A stretch of DNA of 64,000 nucleotides from DATMQA01 sp035566895 (GTDB taxonomy: Bacteria; Verrucomicrobiota; Verrucomicrobiia; Limisphaerales; UBA8199): contig DATMQA010000117.1 in assembly GCA_035566895.1 (NCBI GenBank), positions 13,145 through 77,144 on the forward strand, in the 5' to 3' direction. The translations under genes and the position numbers were made by a program. The notes beneath the pieces were generated by a model. It was not told the origin of the DNA. It made no database searches and saw nothing but the letters and a program-made list of their open reading frames with translations. Of this stretch, positions 1 to 8,689 are shown one piece after another; position 1 is the stretch's first letter, and the number at the start of each line of letters is the position of its first letter.

Positions 1-528
1 CGGCCAGCAGTTCCTGGCTCAGGCGGTGTTTTTCCGCTTTGACCGCGGAGTTGGACTGGTGGCAGAGGGCGTGGACAACCTGGAGGTACTTGGCGGGAGT
101 GGCCTGGAACATGTTCTTGAGGGCGTCGTCGCCGTGTTCGCGCATGGCTTCCAAGAGCTGCAGGGCGGCGACGTAGTTGCAAGCGCGGCGGACGTGGGCG
201 ATATCGGTTTCGCCGATTTCCCGGAGGAGGTCGATGGCCAATTCGACCTGAGCTTTGGCGCGGTCGATGGCGTCCTGGTGTTTGAGATAATCCTGGTAAC
301 CGCTCTTGACCCAGTTAGTTATGTTTTGGGTGTTGAGGCCCTCGCCGGCCTCGCCGAGTTCGTCGATGATGACGCGATAGGGGAGGCCATCATCGAGCAT
401 GTGGTTGAGCATGTCGCGGTTTCTTTGGGGAGGCGGGCGATTTTACCGTTCCGGCGGAGGTTTTCGGTTGGGGATTGCTGGTTGGCGAGCTCGGTGGTGA
501 GGAGTTCGGTTTCGGGGGTGTCATTCAT
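1..528 (-). pseudogene. Mu gp27-like / small-terminase-like HTH protein, frameshifted, runs off left edge
   Basis: Reading from the ATG at 528, the first ~36 codons end in the motif GKIARLPKE. The frame then breaks near position 424, where one C seems to be missing (ACCGCG where ACCCGC is expected). Shifting by one base restores a coherent protein to the window edge: RDMLNHMLDDGLPYRVI, then ITNWVKSGYQDYL, then an alpha-helical tail rich in A, L and E. This matches a verrucomicrobial paralogous family resembling phage Mu gp27/DUF3486 (HTH followed by helices); that assignment is from memory of the family, not a search. The function of the chromosomal copies is not known. The shift may be a real lesion or a sequencing error. 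An AT-rich 7-mer repeat lies directly upstream of its start. Confidence 0.6.
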
Positions 529-533
529 AGTTG

Positions 534-567
534 CATTTTTGATTTTTGATTTTTGATTTTCGATTTC
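534..567. repeat. 7-mer tandem repeat (GATTTTT)
   Basis: Units GATTTTT, GATTTTT, GATTTTC, GATTTC follow a partial CATTTTT unit. It ends six bases upstream of the start codon of the gp27-like gene, so it forms that gene's leader. Members of this protein family are often preceded by, or even contain, such AAAATCA repeats (recollection, not checked). Confidence 0.6.
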
Positions 568-600
568 AGTTGGGTGAAGTCAGGGTGCGTCGGGGGGCAA

Positions 601-632
601 GAAGTTTACCGTTTGTTGACCGATTTGACCGG
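601..632 (+). repeat. Direct repeat, copy 1 of 2 (32 nt)
   Basis: Starts GAAGTTTACCGTTTG and ends TTTGACCGG. The second copy at 744-775 differs at one base of 32. The copies are 143 bp apart start to start. Neither is inside a gene. Confidence 0.75.
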
Positions 633-673
633 CCGGTGGCGACGAGTTTATCCGCGAATAGGCGAGGTTTGCC

Positions 674-695
674 GGAGTTAGGCGGAGATAGCCGA
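674..695 (+). repeat. Dispersed 22-nt repeat (inverted copy at 13561-13582)
   Basis: Contains GGAGTTAGGCGGAGATAG. An exact 22-nt reverse-complement copy lies 12.9 kb away at 13561-13582, just upstream of the RodZ-like gene. Such a long exact match is not expected by chance in 64 kb, so this is likely a dispersed genomic repeat. Confidence 0.65.
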
Positions 696-743
696 AAGCG
701 GCCGGGACGCTGGGGACGAGTTGCGTGAGGGGCGGCGGGGGAG

Positions 744-775
744 GAAGTTTACCGTTTGTTGACCGACTTGACCGG
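744..775 (+). repeat. Direct repeat, copy 2 of 2 (32 nt)
   Basis: Matches 601-632 at 31 of 32 positions (C for T in GACCGA[C/T]TTGACC). Preceded by a G-rich run. Confidence 0.75.
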
Positions 776-971
776 GTGCCTTCCCATGGCCGTGCTGCCA
801 TCGTCATCAGTTCAATGTTCATATTCATTCAACGAGGCTGCGACAACGCAGGCTCTATATATTTATGGCGATCAGCAGGCGGAATTTTCCATCGGGCGGC
901 GATTTTGTTTAAACTTTTTTCCTTTGGCCGGGGTTTTTTAGGAGCGGGGTTCATACGAGTGGAAAAATTAC

Positions 972-1011
972 TCGAATCTAGTCGAATTTAGTCGAATTTG
1001 GTCGAATGGGA
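972..1011. repeat. 10-mer tandem repeat (TCGAATTTAG)
   Basis: Four units: TCGAATCTAG, TCGAATTTAG, TCGAATTTGG, TCGAATGGGA. The 10-bp period is close to one helical turn, but no gene starts nearby. Confidence 0.7.
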
Positions 1012-1423
1012 GTCCCCGTGAGGAACTACCCTGGAGGCAGGGAGCAGGTTAAGGGTTGTGGCCGAGGTTTGGTGGCGCGCGGCTGTGTTCATCATAGCTC
1101 TATATATTGTAAGGAACGTCGGCATCAAAATTTGCCGTCGAGATGGATGGCGTGCTGGGGGACGGCTTCTCGTTTCCTTCTTTTCACTTGGCCCAGGTAC
1201 AATGCAACCAGCGTGCCAAGCGTTTGCGTGGCGGGCCGGAGGTGTAGCAAGGCGGCCGAAAAGATGTGTAAGGTGCTCTAAATATGAATGCTTACATCAA
1301 TTAGTGAGGCCAGTGGAGGGTTGGAGGGCGCCTAGAGAGTGTGACACGAAAAGTGTGCCACGGTGTGCCATGGCTGAAAAAAAGTGCGACATTTTGGCAC
1401 AGATGGCGCAATAAGAGATAAAA

Positions 1424-1471
1424 GTTGAAACGTTGAAGCGCTGAAACGCTGAAACGCTGAAACGCTGAAAA
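1424..1471. repeat. 8-mer tandem repeat (GCTGAAAC)
   Basis: Six units of 8 nt: GTTGAAAC, GTTGAAGC, then GCTGAAAC three times, then GCTGAAAA. Single-arm member of the short-unit repeats scattered through the window. Confidence 0.75.
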
Positions 1472-1570
1472 GGAGAACGGGATAACATAAGTCGGAGCGG
1501 CAGTCCCCAGGAGGACCCAGGCAGCCCAAGAGAGGGGGGGAGTGAAGCGCTTTGATTGGAAAAAAATATC

Positions 1571-1600
1571 AACCTTGATTTACCTTGATTCACCTTGATT
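1571..1600. repeat. 10-mer tandem repeat (ACCTTGATT)
   Basis: Three clean units (AACCTTGATT, TACCTTGATT, CACCTTGATT) followed by three degenerate AACCTTGAC units with wider spacing to about 1645. Confidence 0.7.
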
Positions 1601-1879
1601 TCAGGGGTTTTCAACCTTGACTGGAACCTTGACGCAACCTTGACTCCACCTGGACTTGATGATTTGAGCAGGCCGAGCGTGCAACGGCGAAACACCGGAA
1701 AGCGCCAGCCGGCGGACGACAAAAAGGGAGAGACGCCCCCGGTTGAGGGGCGGGCACAAAACACAGGTTGAGAACATAGGTCCTCTTTCTTAATGCCGGC
1801 GCGTTACCCGTTATGCGGTGCGGGCGGCAGGCCCGATACGGCGCCAAGTATGCGATGAGCATGAAATGATCCCATTCTC

Positions 1880-2173
1880 ATGGGTATCAAGTATGAGATG
1901 GAGGCACGAAGGGTGCCTATTGACTCTCGTGAAGGGAATCGGTTGAACAGGAGGAAACTGAGGGAACGAAGAAATGATCGCCACGAAAAGGCAAAAAGCA
2001 TTTGGATTCATCCGCGATGGCACAGATGGACGTCCGAGATTGACTCCGTGGCCGCCGACTTCGGCACAATCGAACCCGAGAAATTTGACTACGCCAAACT
2101 CTTTAAGGAGTACGTAATCTGGGTCGAGCGGGAAACCGGCGGCAAACTTAAACTATGTACCAAGAGAAATTGA
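1880..2173 (+). CDS. Possible small hypothetical protein
   Basis: A 97-codon frame whose second half (about residues 50-92, e.g. EPEKFDYAKLFKEYV and WVERETGGKL) has normal protein-like composition, while the first third is an arginine-rich run that may not be coding. No family recognised. There is a purine-rich GGAGGAAACTGAGG stretch upstream of another ATG at about 1975 in a different frame, which gives only 45 codons. It may be a degraded gene; treat as doubtful. Confidence 0.25.
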   Translation: MGIKYEMEARRVPIDSREGNRLNRRKLRERRNDRHEKAKSIWIHPRWHRWTSEIDSVAADFGTIEPEKFDYAKLFKEYVIWVERETGGKLKLCTKRN

Positions 2174-2249
2174 GGAGATCAGTTCGCCTGGACGGAGTTA
2201 ACGATACTTAAGAACTTCTCATTCCGGGCGCACCGTCGCACCGAGCCTC

Positions 2250-2480
2250 TCATTGCTGCTCCCCAAGCAGTCTCTCCTTAGCTTCCTGTAACACACGAAG
2301 GGCTTGCTCGAAATCGAAAACCCAGGGCTGACCGTCCTGCCGAGGGTACAGCTCCAAAGTAAGGTTCGCCGACTCTTGGTTCAATTCAGCCCACTGAGCA
2401 TTATCGGCGAACACCTCGGCTACCAGTCGTTCGCGATCCGGTGGGCTTGATATCGATATTCTGAAGTTTAGCGAGTTCAT
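2250..2480 (-). CDS. Small acidic protein, possible second immunity-type gene
   Basis: 76 residues from the ATG at 2480 (a TTG at 2495 would add five residues). The sequence has the motif ISISSPPDRERLVAE near the N-terminus, then WAELNQE, LELYPRQDGQPW and a C-terminal helix with AKERLLGE. The W/DG/PW pattern and size resemble uncharacterised small proteins that often sit near polymorphic toxins; I cannot name the family. It is the last gene of the minus-strand run LamG - Rhs - candidate immunity, 184 bp after the previous stop, so it may be co-transcribed. Role as an immunity protein is inference from position only. Confidence 0.65.
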   Translation of the reverse strand: MNSLNFRISISSPPDRERLVAEVFADNAQWAELNQESANLTLELYPRQDGQPWVFDFEQALRVLQEAKERLLGEQQ

Positions 2481-2664
2481 TTTTCTAAAGAACAAGAATT
2501 CACCTGCGCTGTTGAGACGTCACCCTGTCCTTTCGTCCCTATCGCAAACCCTCAGCCGAAAGCCCCGTTCGCCGCTGCGTTGTTCAGCGCTTTGGCTCCA
2601 GAGCCGTTCGCTGGGATACGAGCTAAACTGTTACATTCAAGCGTGTCTCGGTATGTTTGTAAGA

Positions 2665-3141
2665 CTAAGGGCAGGGGTGGGAGCCTTTCCCATTCAATCT
2701 TACTATTCGGATCTTGCCGTAATGAGTGAGAGATATTATCCAGTGTAAGGAAGTGTCAAAGATGTCAATGTCGTCCGCCGCAGGATACCACACGTCTTCT
2801 AGGTTGTGGCAGAGGTCACTGAACTTCATCCTATCAATCTGATCGAAGCGGTACCAGTTGATTAGGACTGTTGCGGATGGAGTTATTCCTAAAGAGTGGA
2901 ATATTGCGGCCAGATCCAGAACGGCGCCGACGGGACTAAATACGCGAACAACGGAAGAGATATCGTTAAGTCTCTGCACCAATGGTAAGCTGTCAGTGGA
3001 TGTGACTAGGCCAAGGCGATCAACAAGACGCGTTTTAAGGGAGGCACATTCATGCGGTAGCAGCGTTTCAAACCAGGGAAAATCCGCACCGGCGTTATGG
3101 CGCTGAAAGTTTTCTATTTTGAAAGACTCCATAGGGTTCAT
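2665..3141 (-). CDS. Candidate immunity protein for the Rhs toxin
   Basis: 158 residues starting MNPMESFKIENFQRHN. The ATG at 3141 overlaps the TGA stop of the Rhs gene as ATGA, the usual sign of translational coupling between a toxin and its cognate immunity gene. A longer frame from 3201 runs inside the Rhs gene and is less likely. No signal peptide or membrane segment; rich in hydrophobic and aromatic residues, ending with a beta-rich DTSLHWIISLTHYGKIRIV segment, as in many cytoplasmic immunity proteins. The family is not recognised. Immunity function is inferred from the coupling and location directly after the variable C-terminus of the Rhs protein. Confidence 0.7.
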   Translation of the reverse strand: MNPMESFKIENFQRHNAGADFPWFETLLPHECASLKTRLVDRLGLVTSTDSLPLVQRLNDISSVVRVFSPVGAVLDLAAIFHSLGITPSATVLINWYRFDQIDRMKFSDLCHNLEDVWYPAADDIDIFDTSLHWIISLTHYGKIRIVRLNGKGSHPCP

Positions 3142-6100
3142 TCGATAGGCTCGGCTCCATACCGACCGCCTGTCCCCTTTTTGCCCCCTGTGTAATCCCA
3201 CCAGTTTATGTGGTATTTGGTTTCGGGGGAACCCGGGACTGCATCGGGGTGTGGCGGATCAAGGCGATAACCCTTTTTTGGTGTACCCCTTTGTGGGCTG
3301 CCGAATTTCCCAGGCTTGCCTTTGCGAAGCTTCCCAAGCCTGTCATAAACCTTCTTAAGAGCATTCTTGCATGCACTAAGGCTAGGCTTTCCTAGCTTTG
3401 CGGCTGCATTCGCTTCGGATCCTTCGCCGGGAATAAATTGCGCACCATCGGTCAAAATAGCGGTGCTCATAGCCCAATAATTGCCGTCAGCGCTTGCCGC
3501 TCCTTCGGCGGTTCCTATGTCGGACAATCCCCCGAACAGAAAATTAAAGGCCAATGGGACAGCATTGTATAACGCAGCACCTATGTTGCCCAAAGGTGTA
3601 TCGCCTTCCAGATATGGAACCGGACCGGACGGCTGAAGAAAAGTACCGCTGGAATGATAATAATCAAGCAACCCCATGGGGTCCAGCGAACCAGCGGGGT
3701 CATTTGCAACGTAGGAGTAAAGATTGAGTCCGCCATCTTCCGCAATGGGGTCCCGATTCAGCCATCTTCCGGTCTCGGCATCATACGCTCGGAACAGGGC
3801 CAAGTGCAGTCCGCTTGGGGCGTGATAATAGAGGCCGGTGAACCCGAAGTCGGCGTTCACAGCTCCCCCGGCGCTTACGGTTCTTCGGCCGTAAGGATCG
3901 TAATCGTATTGCGCGGCGAGAGCGGCGCCGGACACGTCCACGAGTTCGCGGACGCTGCCGAGGTGGTCCCGGGTGAAATAGTAATTGTGCCCGGCAACCT
4001 GCTCGCCTTCCGGGTAGAATCGCTTCATGACGCTGTTGTTTGCGTTACGTTCTTCGCACATCTGGGCACCGCTCCACACGAAGCGTTTGGTGCTGGTGGT
4101 GCTACCGTTGTTCATTTCGAGAATCTGGACGCACCGGCTGAAACCATCGTAAGAGAATTCTGAGCGTAGCGCACCGTTATTGACGGCGACCAACCGGTCT
4201 TCGGCATCCCACTCGTAGCTCATATTGCCGCTTGCGCTCGTAAACCCGGTGCGGTTGCCATTGTCGTCGTAGCTGAAGGTCTTGTCAACGTCGCCGGTCA
4301 GATACAGGTCGTAGTTTTTCGTAGCGACGTTTCCGCCGTTGGCGCCGTCGTAGTCCTTGCCCACCACTTGAGCCGTCTGCCAACCGGTCCCCAGGCTAAT
4401 GGTGGCGGTAAAGAGCTTGCCACCTGTGCCGCTGGCGGGGTCGGCGTCCACTTGTGCGGGTTGACCATTGACGGTAACGCTTGCGGCCTCATCGACGGTG
4501 CCGCGAAACCGGACTGGTGTTGAACCGCTGCCGGTGCGAGCCACTAGCTTGTTGACGGAGTCGTAATCAGACTTGCTCTTTTGGATTGGGAAGAAGGGCA
4601 CCGGGATGAGGTGCGGGGGATTGGGAGGGAGGGTATAGGTCGGTCCGTTTTGGATTTGCTCCAAGGTTCGATTCCCCGAGGCATCGTAGGCGTAGGCGTA
4701 ACCCTTTGCTGGATAAGATGAGCCATTTTGCGGCGAGACGGTCGCTGAGAGCAATTGGTCTTCGCGGTCGTTTTCGAGATTAACTATGCGCCCGTCCTGA
4801 GTGGGGAATTCATAGTCCTGAGTCCATTGTGCGATGCGGCCGAGTACGTCATATTGATAGCCGAAGGTTGAGTAGGGCCCTCTGGCGTCGTTATGTGTGT
4901 TATTAACAATGCTCTGGAGCCGCTGGTCACCGAGATTGTTGAAGTAACCGAAGTTTATGATTAAGCGGTCATATTGCTGGTCTGGGTACACGAGCGAACT
5001 GAGCTTCGGGGTTGCGTTGAGGTAAGTTGCGATCGTGGTGCCGAGGGGACTCACATGGCTGGTTACGCGTCCGAGGTCGTCAAAGACCACGAATTCCTCG
5101 ATATTATCGATCTGCCTGTCGGTTGCGCGGCCCAACTCGTCGTATCCGTGGAAGATGACGGCGCCGATGGGTGTGATCTCTTGGGCGAGCCGCCCGGCTC
5201 CCAGCATGCCGCTGGGATTGATCGGGTTATAGCTGAACGAGGTAGTGCCAGACCCATCGGTCATCGAGAACAACCGCCGGTAGTTCGGATCGTAAGTGAA
5301 GCTCACGGGGGCAGTGGCGATGGCCGAATTGATGTAGGTGACACCCTTGAGAGTGTCATCCCTAAAATAAGTGTACTGTTTGACCTGGTTGGCACCGGCG
5401 GGATTCATTTTGGGGTCCGTCACCGTCTGCAGGCGGCCGCTTCTGGGTTCGTAGGAGTAATGGACCTTTTTGCCGTCCTGGTAATCCTTCTCGATGACCC
5501 GGCCCTGGAGGTCGCGGACCCAGGAAGTGATATGGGTCATCGGGTCAGTAATGCTGGAGAGGCCGCCGCAGTTGCACCAGGAGAATTGCGTTACGCGTTC
5601 CAGACGATCCTTGACGGACAGAGGCCGGCCAACGGCATCGTAAGTGATCTGGGTCCGGTGGCCGGCACGGTCCCAGGTGCGGATGAGGTCAAGGCGGGAG
5701 TAATCGTATTTTTCGAAGGTAGTGTCGGGATAGGTGACCTTGGTCACCCGGTCGAGCGCGTCGTACTCGAAGGTCAGGACATAACCTTCGGAATCAGTGA
5801 CGGTGTGAACCCGGCCAAAGGAGTCATACGCGAGCGAGGTTGTTTTCGTGCCGCCCGACCAATCTTCATTCAGGGTTTGGAGGTAGCCGGAGGAGTCATG
5901 GACCAAGCGGGTGACTTCGGATTTCGGATTGGTGGTCTGAATGAGTTGACCAGCAGAGTTGCAGGTCAAGTTCCACGTCTGGCGCGAGGCGTCAATGTAG
6001 GTGGAAGGGCAGTGGTGGGCGTCGTACGGGCCAAACTCGGCCAGGACATCGTTGATGCCGCCGGTGGTCTGGCGGACCTTCAAAAGATCGATGCCATTGG

Positions 6101-8678
6101 CGTTGTAATCGAGGATGGTTTGGCGGTTGAGCGGAGCAGCATCGGTGAAGGAGATGAGGTTTCCCTGGGAGTTATACTGGAATTGATAGACTTGATCGAC
6201 CGCGGTGCCCGAACCATCGGGGTTTTCGACCTCGCGGGCGATGGCCGAAGGGGTCCTCAGGCTAATGCCGCTACTGCGTGACGCGGTATTCTGGCTGGGG
6301 TATAGGAACCAGATGCGGCTTTGCAATGGGGCCTTTATGCTTTCGAGAATCCCGGAGCAAAGCGTGGCGCCGTTGTCATCGTCGTGAAGCCAGTGGTACA
6401 TGGTTGCCGTCGTCAGAATGGCAGCAGGTGCAGATGGCGAGACTTGGGAGCCATAGAGGCTCATGGCTTTTTTATCGAAGTAGAAGGTATTCCGAAAGTT
6501 TTGAAATCCGGCTACGAGAGTCGGACTTGTGGTAGGCACCTCAAGTTCGGTGGCCGGGAAGGTGGGGTTGACCGTCAGGTCAATGGCGTCGATGTACATG
6601 ACGTACTCACGGTCACCGTTGGGATCGGTCATGGTGAGGGTTCGGGTGAGGCCCGACTCCGTAAAACTGAATGTACTGACTCCATAAGGGGTAGTCATCT
6701 GGTTGAGGAAATCGCCCGGGCCATAGGCAAACGTTGAACTCATGCCGATGACATCAGTGATCTTCTCCAGTTCGCCGTTCGGGCCGTATTGGAAATAGGC
6801 AACGCGACCGAAGGGGTCTTGAATGCGAGAGATCTTCCATGGGTCCCAGGGTTGGTCACCCAGTTGAGGCTGGCTGTCGTAATACAGAATAGTGTCGTAG
6901 TAGAAAGTCGTGGTTTTGTTTGCGGCGTCAGTGATGTACTGAAGTCGTTCCTGGCTGTCGTAGGTGAGTGTTACGGTGTTTCCCGCCGGGTCAACTACCG
7001 CAGTAAGCATGACGAAGCGCTCGAAAGATGTGTTAAAATCGAAATTGGACGAACGTCGGTGAGCATAGATAAATTTTGAACCATCTGGGCAGAGGAGTTG
7101 GTACTGTTCGGGTGTGGAAGCATCGCCCGCGATGTACTGCAGAGTGCAGCCGTCACGATCGGTCGTGTAGTAACCGGTGGAGGAATTGTATCCGGCATGC
7201 TGGATCATCCCGCCACCTGGAACAAATCGCTGGACAGTGCCCCGAAGCGCATCGCCAGTCGCAAAAGTGCTTCCGTCGATAATGTAGGAGAACCAGTTGT
7301 ACGTCCATTGATTACCAATGTTGGAGGCGCTGAAGGGTTTTAAGTACAGGGCCATGTACGGGTCGCGCTGGTTGTAGGTGGCCACAAAGTCGATGCGCGG
7401 GCCAATAGGAGGCGCGTACCCGATAGGCATGTCTTGAAGGTTCAGACTAACAAGCATGAGGTGTGCTCCAGCCTGGGCCATGCCGTGCGGGCAGGGCCGG
7501 GGCGTTTGGGCGTCCCGCGGAGTGAGGGCGTTTGGGTCCTTGCCCGTGGTTGGTCCCCTGCCCCAGACGGTTGCCGCCTGTTCCGAGGTGACAGGTCTCC
7601 ACCCTTCCGTCAGTGATCCTTCCGGGACAAGAAAATAGCCATCGGACTCCTCGTCGAGCGTGGCCTTTGTCATCCAGACTTGTTGCCCGTAGAAACGGGT
7701 GAAGGAGGGATCGCTAACCAAGTAGCGATCGTGGTCCCGTCTTGTGATTGCGGCATAATGATTGAGTTTGAGGTGCACGAGTGAGTTGAGTGGGACAGGA
7801 CTGCCTGGTGTGCGGCGGACGATCTGGTATTTCAGGCCACATTTAGAGGCTAATTCGTTGAGCCGGTCTAGAGAGATGCCTTTAAGGGTGGTTTTCGTTT
7901 CGAGGAGGCTCGCGGCGGCCGAATTGGTTGTTGCGCCGGGAATGAGTTGCAGGAGGGCAGACAATCCACACTTGAAACCCACCTCTGGCCGGTTCCTTGC
8001 GACCCAGAGCGTCTCGCGCGCCTCGGTCGCGATCTCGGCCGCGCCACCACGCATCTCCCACCCGCTGGCTTCGGCCAGCAACTGGTCCAGCTCTTCGCAG
8101 GAGCCGAGCCAGGAATTTGCGTGCAGGAGCTGAACGAGAGCGCTGTCAGCCAGGCGTTTCGTCTGCGAGTTGAGGCCACTTTTGCGGCCGGACCATACCT
8201 CTTCCCAGGCGTTAAACGCCTTTGAAAAGTGGCCGCTATGAAACCACACATTTCCCAGGCCAAGCATTAGGGACATTCTCCATCCCGAAAGCGGGTACTG
8301 CTGGAGGAAAGCAAGCAGGGCGGACTGGTCCTCGAGTTGTGAGCGATTAGCGTATTTCCCCATTGCTGCTGCGAGCGCCTGATTTTCGCCAGGCGTTGCC
8401 CTTCCGGAGCACGCCAACCCGTACTTGGCGGAGATTTCAGCATCCGTAGGCTGGGCCGACATCGGACGGGCCGGACCGGGAGCGGGGTCCGGGGCGGGGC
8501 TTTGGTTAATGGCCTGATTGCCGAGACCTGCTTGCTCCGGCGACGCCACGGCGGGCACCTGGACTGTGGGTTCCGGTATGACAGCCCACAGAGAGCTGGG
8601 TGCCGAATCCGATAGGAGCGAGATCACGAGCAGAAGCGATGTCGTGCGGGTTGGCCAGGAAAAGATTCTGTTTTTCAT
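3138..8678 (-). CDS. Rhs-repeat secreted protein with N-terminal C39-like peptidase and C-terminal toxin tip
   Basis: 1846 residues. Signal peptide at the N-terminus (MKNRIFSWPTRTTSLLLVI). About residues 90-230 form a helical repeat region. A C39/papain-like domain follows, with likely catalytic Cys237 (GFKCGLSALL), His307 (HYAAI) and Asp323 (SDPSF). From about 420 to 1640 come RHS/YD repeats (YDALDRVTKV, YDAVGRPLSV), ending in the hallmark RHS core block (DHLGSVREL, YDPYGRRT, GRWLNRDPI, NDPAGSLDPMGL). The last ~175 residues are unlike the core and end in a short basic, glycine-rich tip (KGYRLDPPHPDAVPG, HINWWDY), similar to small polymorphic toxin domains; an Ntox17-like identity is only a guess. 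Begins 11 bp after the LamG gene and overlaps the candidate immunity gene. Confidence 0.92.
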   Translation of the reverse strand: MKNRIFSWPTRTTSLLLVISLLSDSAPSSLWAVIPEPTVQVPAVASPEQAGLGNQAINQSPAPDPAPGPARPMSAQPTDAEISAKYGLACSGRATPGENQALAAAMGKYANRSQLEDQSALLAFLQQYPLSGWRMSLMLGLGNVWFHSGHFSKAFNAWEEVWSGRKSGLNSQTKRLADSALVQLLHANSWLGSCEELDQLLAEASGWEMRGGAAEIATEARETLWVARNRPEVGFKCGLSALLQLIPGATTNSAAASLLETKTTLKGISLDRLNELASKCGLKYQIVRRTPGSPVPLNSLVHLKLNHYAAITRRDHDRYLVSDPSFTRFYGQQVWMTKATLDEESDGYFLVPEGSLTEGWRPVTSEQAATVWGRGPTTGKDPNALTPRDAQTPRPCPHGMAQAGAHLMLVSLNLQDMPIGYAPPIGPRIDFVATYNQRDPYMALYLKPFSASNIGNQWTYNWFSYIIDGSTFATGDALRGTVQRFVPGGGMIQHAGYNSSTGYYTTDRDGCTLQYIAGDASTPEQYQLLCPDGSKFIYAHRRSSNFDFNTSFERFVMLTAVVDPAGNTVTLTYDSQERLQYITDAANKTTTFYYDTILYYDSQPQLGDQPWDPWKISRIQDPFGRVAYFQYGPNGELEKITDVIGMSSTFAYGPGDFLNQMTTPYGVSTFSFTESGLTRTLTMTDPNGDREYVMYIDAIDLTVNPTFPATELEVPTTSPTLVAGFQNFRNTFYFDKKAMSLYGSQVSPSAPAAILTTATMYHWLHDDDNGATLCSGILESIKAPLQSRIWFLYPSQNTASRSSGISLRTPSAIAREVENPDGSGTAVDQVYQFQYNSQGNLISFTDAAPLNRQTILDYNANGIDLLKVRQTTGGINDVLAEFGPYDAHHCPSTYIDASRQTWNLTCNSAGQLIQTTNPKSEVTRLVHDSSGYLQTLNEDWSGGTKTTSLAYDSFGRVHTVTDSEGYVLTFEYDALDRVTKVTYPDTTFEKYDYSRLDLIRTWDRAGHRTQITYDAVGRPLSVKDRLERVTQFSWCNCGGLSSITDPMTHITSWVRDLQGRVIEKDYQDGKKVHYSYEPRSGRLQTVTDPKMNPAGANQVKQYTYFRDDTLKGVTYINSAIATAPVSFTYDPNYRRLFSMTDGSGTTSFSYNPINPSGMLGAGRLAQEITPIGAVIFHGYDELGRATDRQIDNIEEFVVFDDLGRVTSHVSPLGTTIATYLNATPKLSSLVYPDQQYDRLIINFGYFNNLGDQRLQSIVNNTHNDARGPYSTFGYQYDVLGRIAQWTQDYEFPTQDGRIVNLENDREDQLLSATVSPQNGSSYPAKGYAYAYDASGNRTLEQIQNGPTYTLPPNPPHLIPVPFFPIQKSKSDYDSVNKLVARTGSGSTPVRFRGTVDEAASVTVNGQPAQVDADPASGTGGKLFTATISLGTGWQTAQVVGKDYDGANGGNVATKNYDLYLTGDVDKTFSYDDNGNRTGFTSASGNMSYEWDAEDRLVAVNNGALRSEFSYDGFSRCVQILEMNNGSTTSTKRFVWSGAQMCEERNANNSVMKRFYPEGEQVAGHNYYFTRDHLGSVRELVDVSGAALAAQYDYDPYGRRTVSAGGAVNADFGFTGLYYHAPSGLHLALFRAYDAETGRWLNRDPIAEDGGLNLYSYVANDPAGSLDPMGLLDYYHSSGTFLQPSGPVPYLEGDTPLGNIGAALYNAVPLAFNFLFGGLSDIGTAEGAASADGNYWAMSTAILTDGAQFIPGEGSEANAAAKLGKPSLSACKNALKKVYDRLGKLRKGKPGKFGSPQRGTPKKGYRLDPPHPDAVPGSPETKYHINWWDYTGGKKGTGGRYGAEPIE

Positions 8679-8689
8679 AGGTATAGGGT

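Larger units (their letters stand above)
529..1879. other. Repeat-rich region without a convincing gene
   Basis: No open frame here shows protein-like composition or a family motif. A 155-codon minus-strand frame (1297-1764) is largely translated repeat. What is visible is a series of short tandem repeats (534-567, 972-1011, 1424-1471, 1571-1600), a 32-nt direct repeat (601-632 and 744-775) and one copy of a repeat also found at 13561. The stretch looks like a graveyard of small repeats between the gp27-like gene and the toxin operon. Confidence 0.5.

Noticed and set aside
26..556. 176-codon plus-strand frame
   Set aside because: It is antisense to the gp27-like gene, whose minus-strand reading has recognisable motifs.
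1297..1764. 155-codon minus-strand frame
   Set aside because: Half of it is translated tandem repeat (FQRFSVSAFQRF), with no family pattern or start signal.
4974..6281. 435-codon plus-strand frame
   Set aside because: Antisense of the Rhs repeats; high-GC codon bias keeps the opposite frame open.
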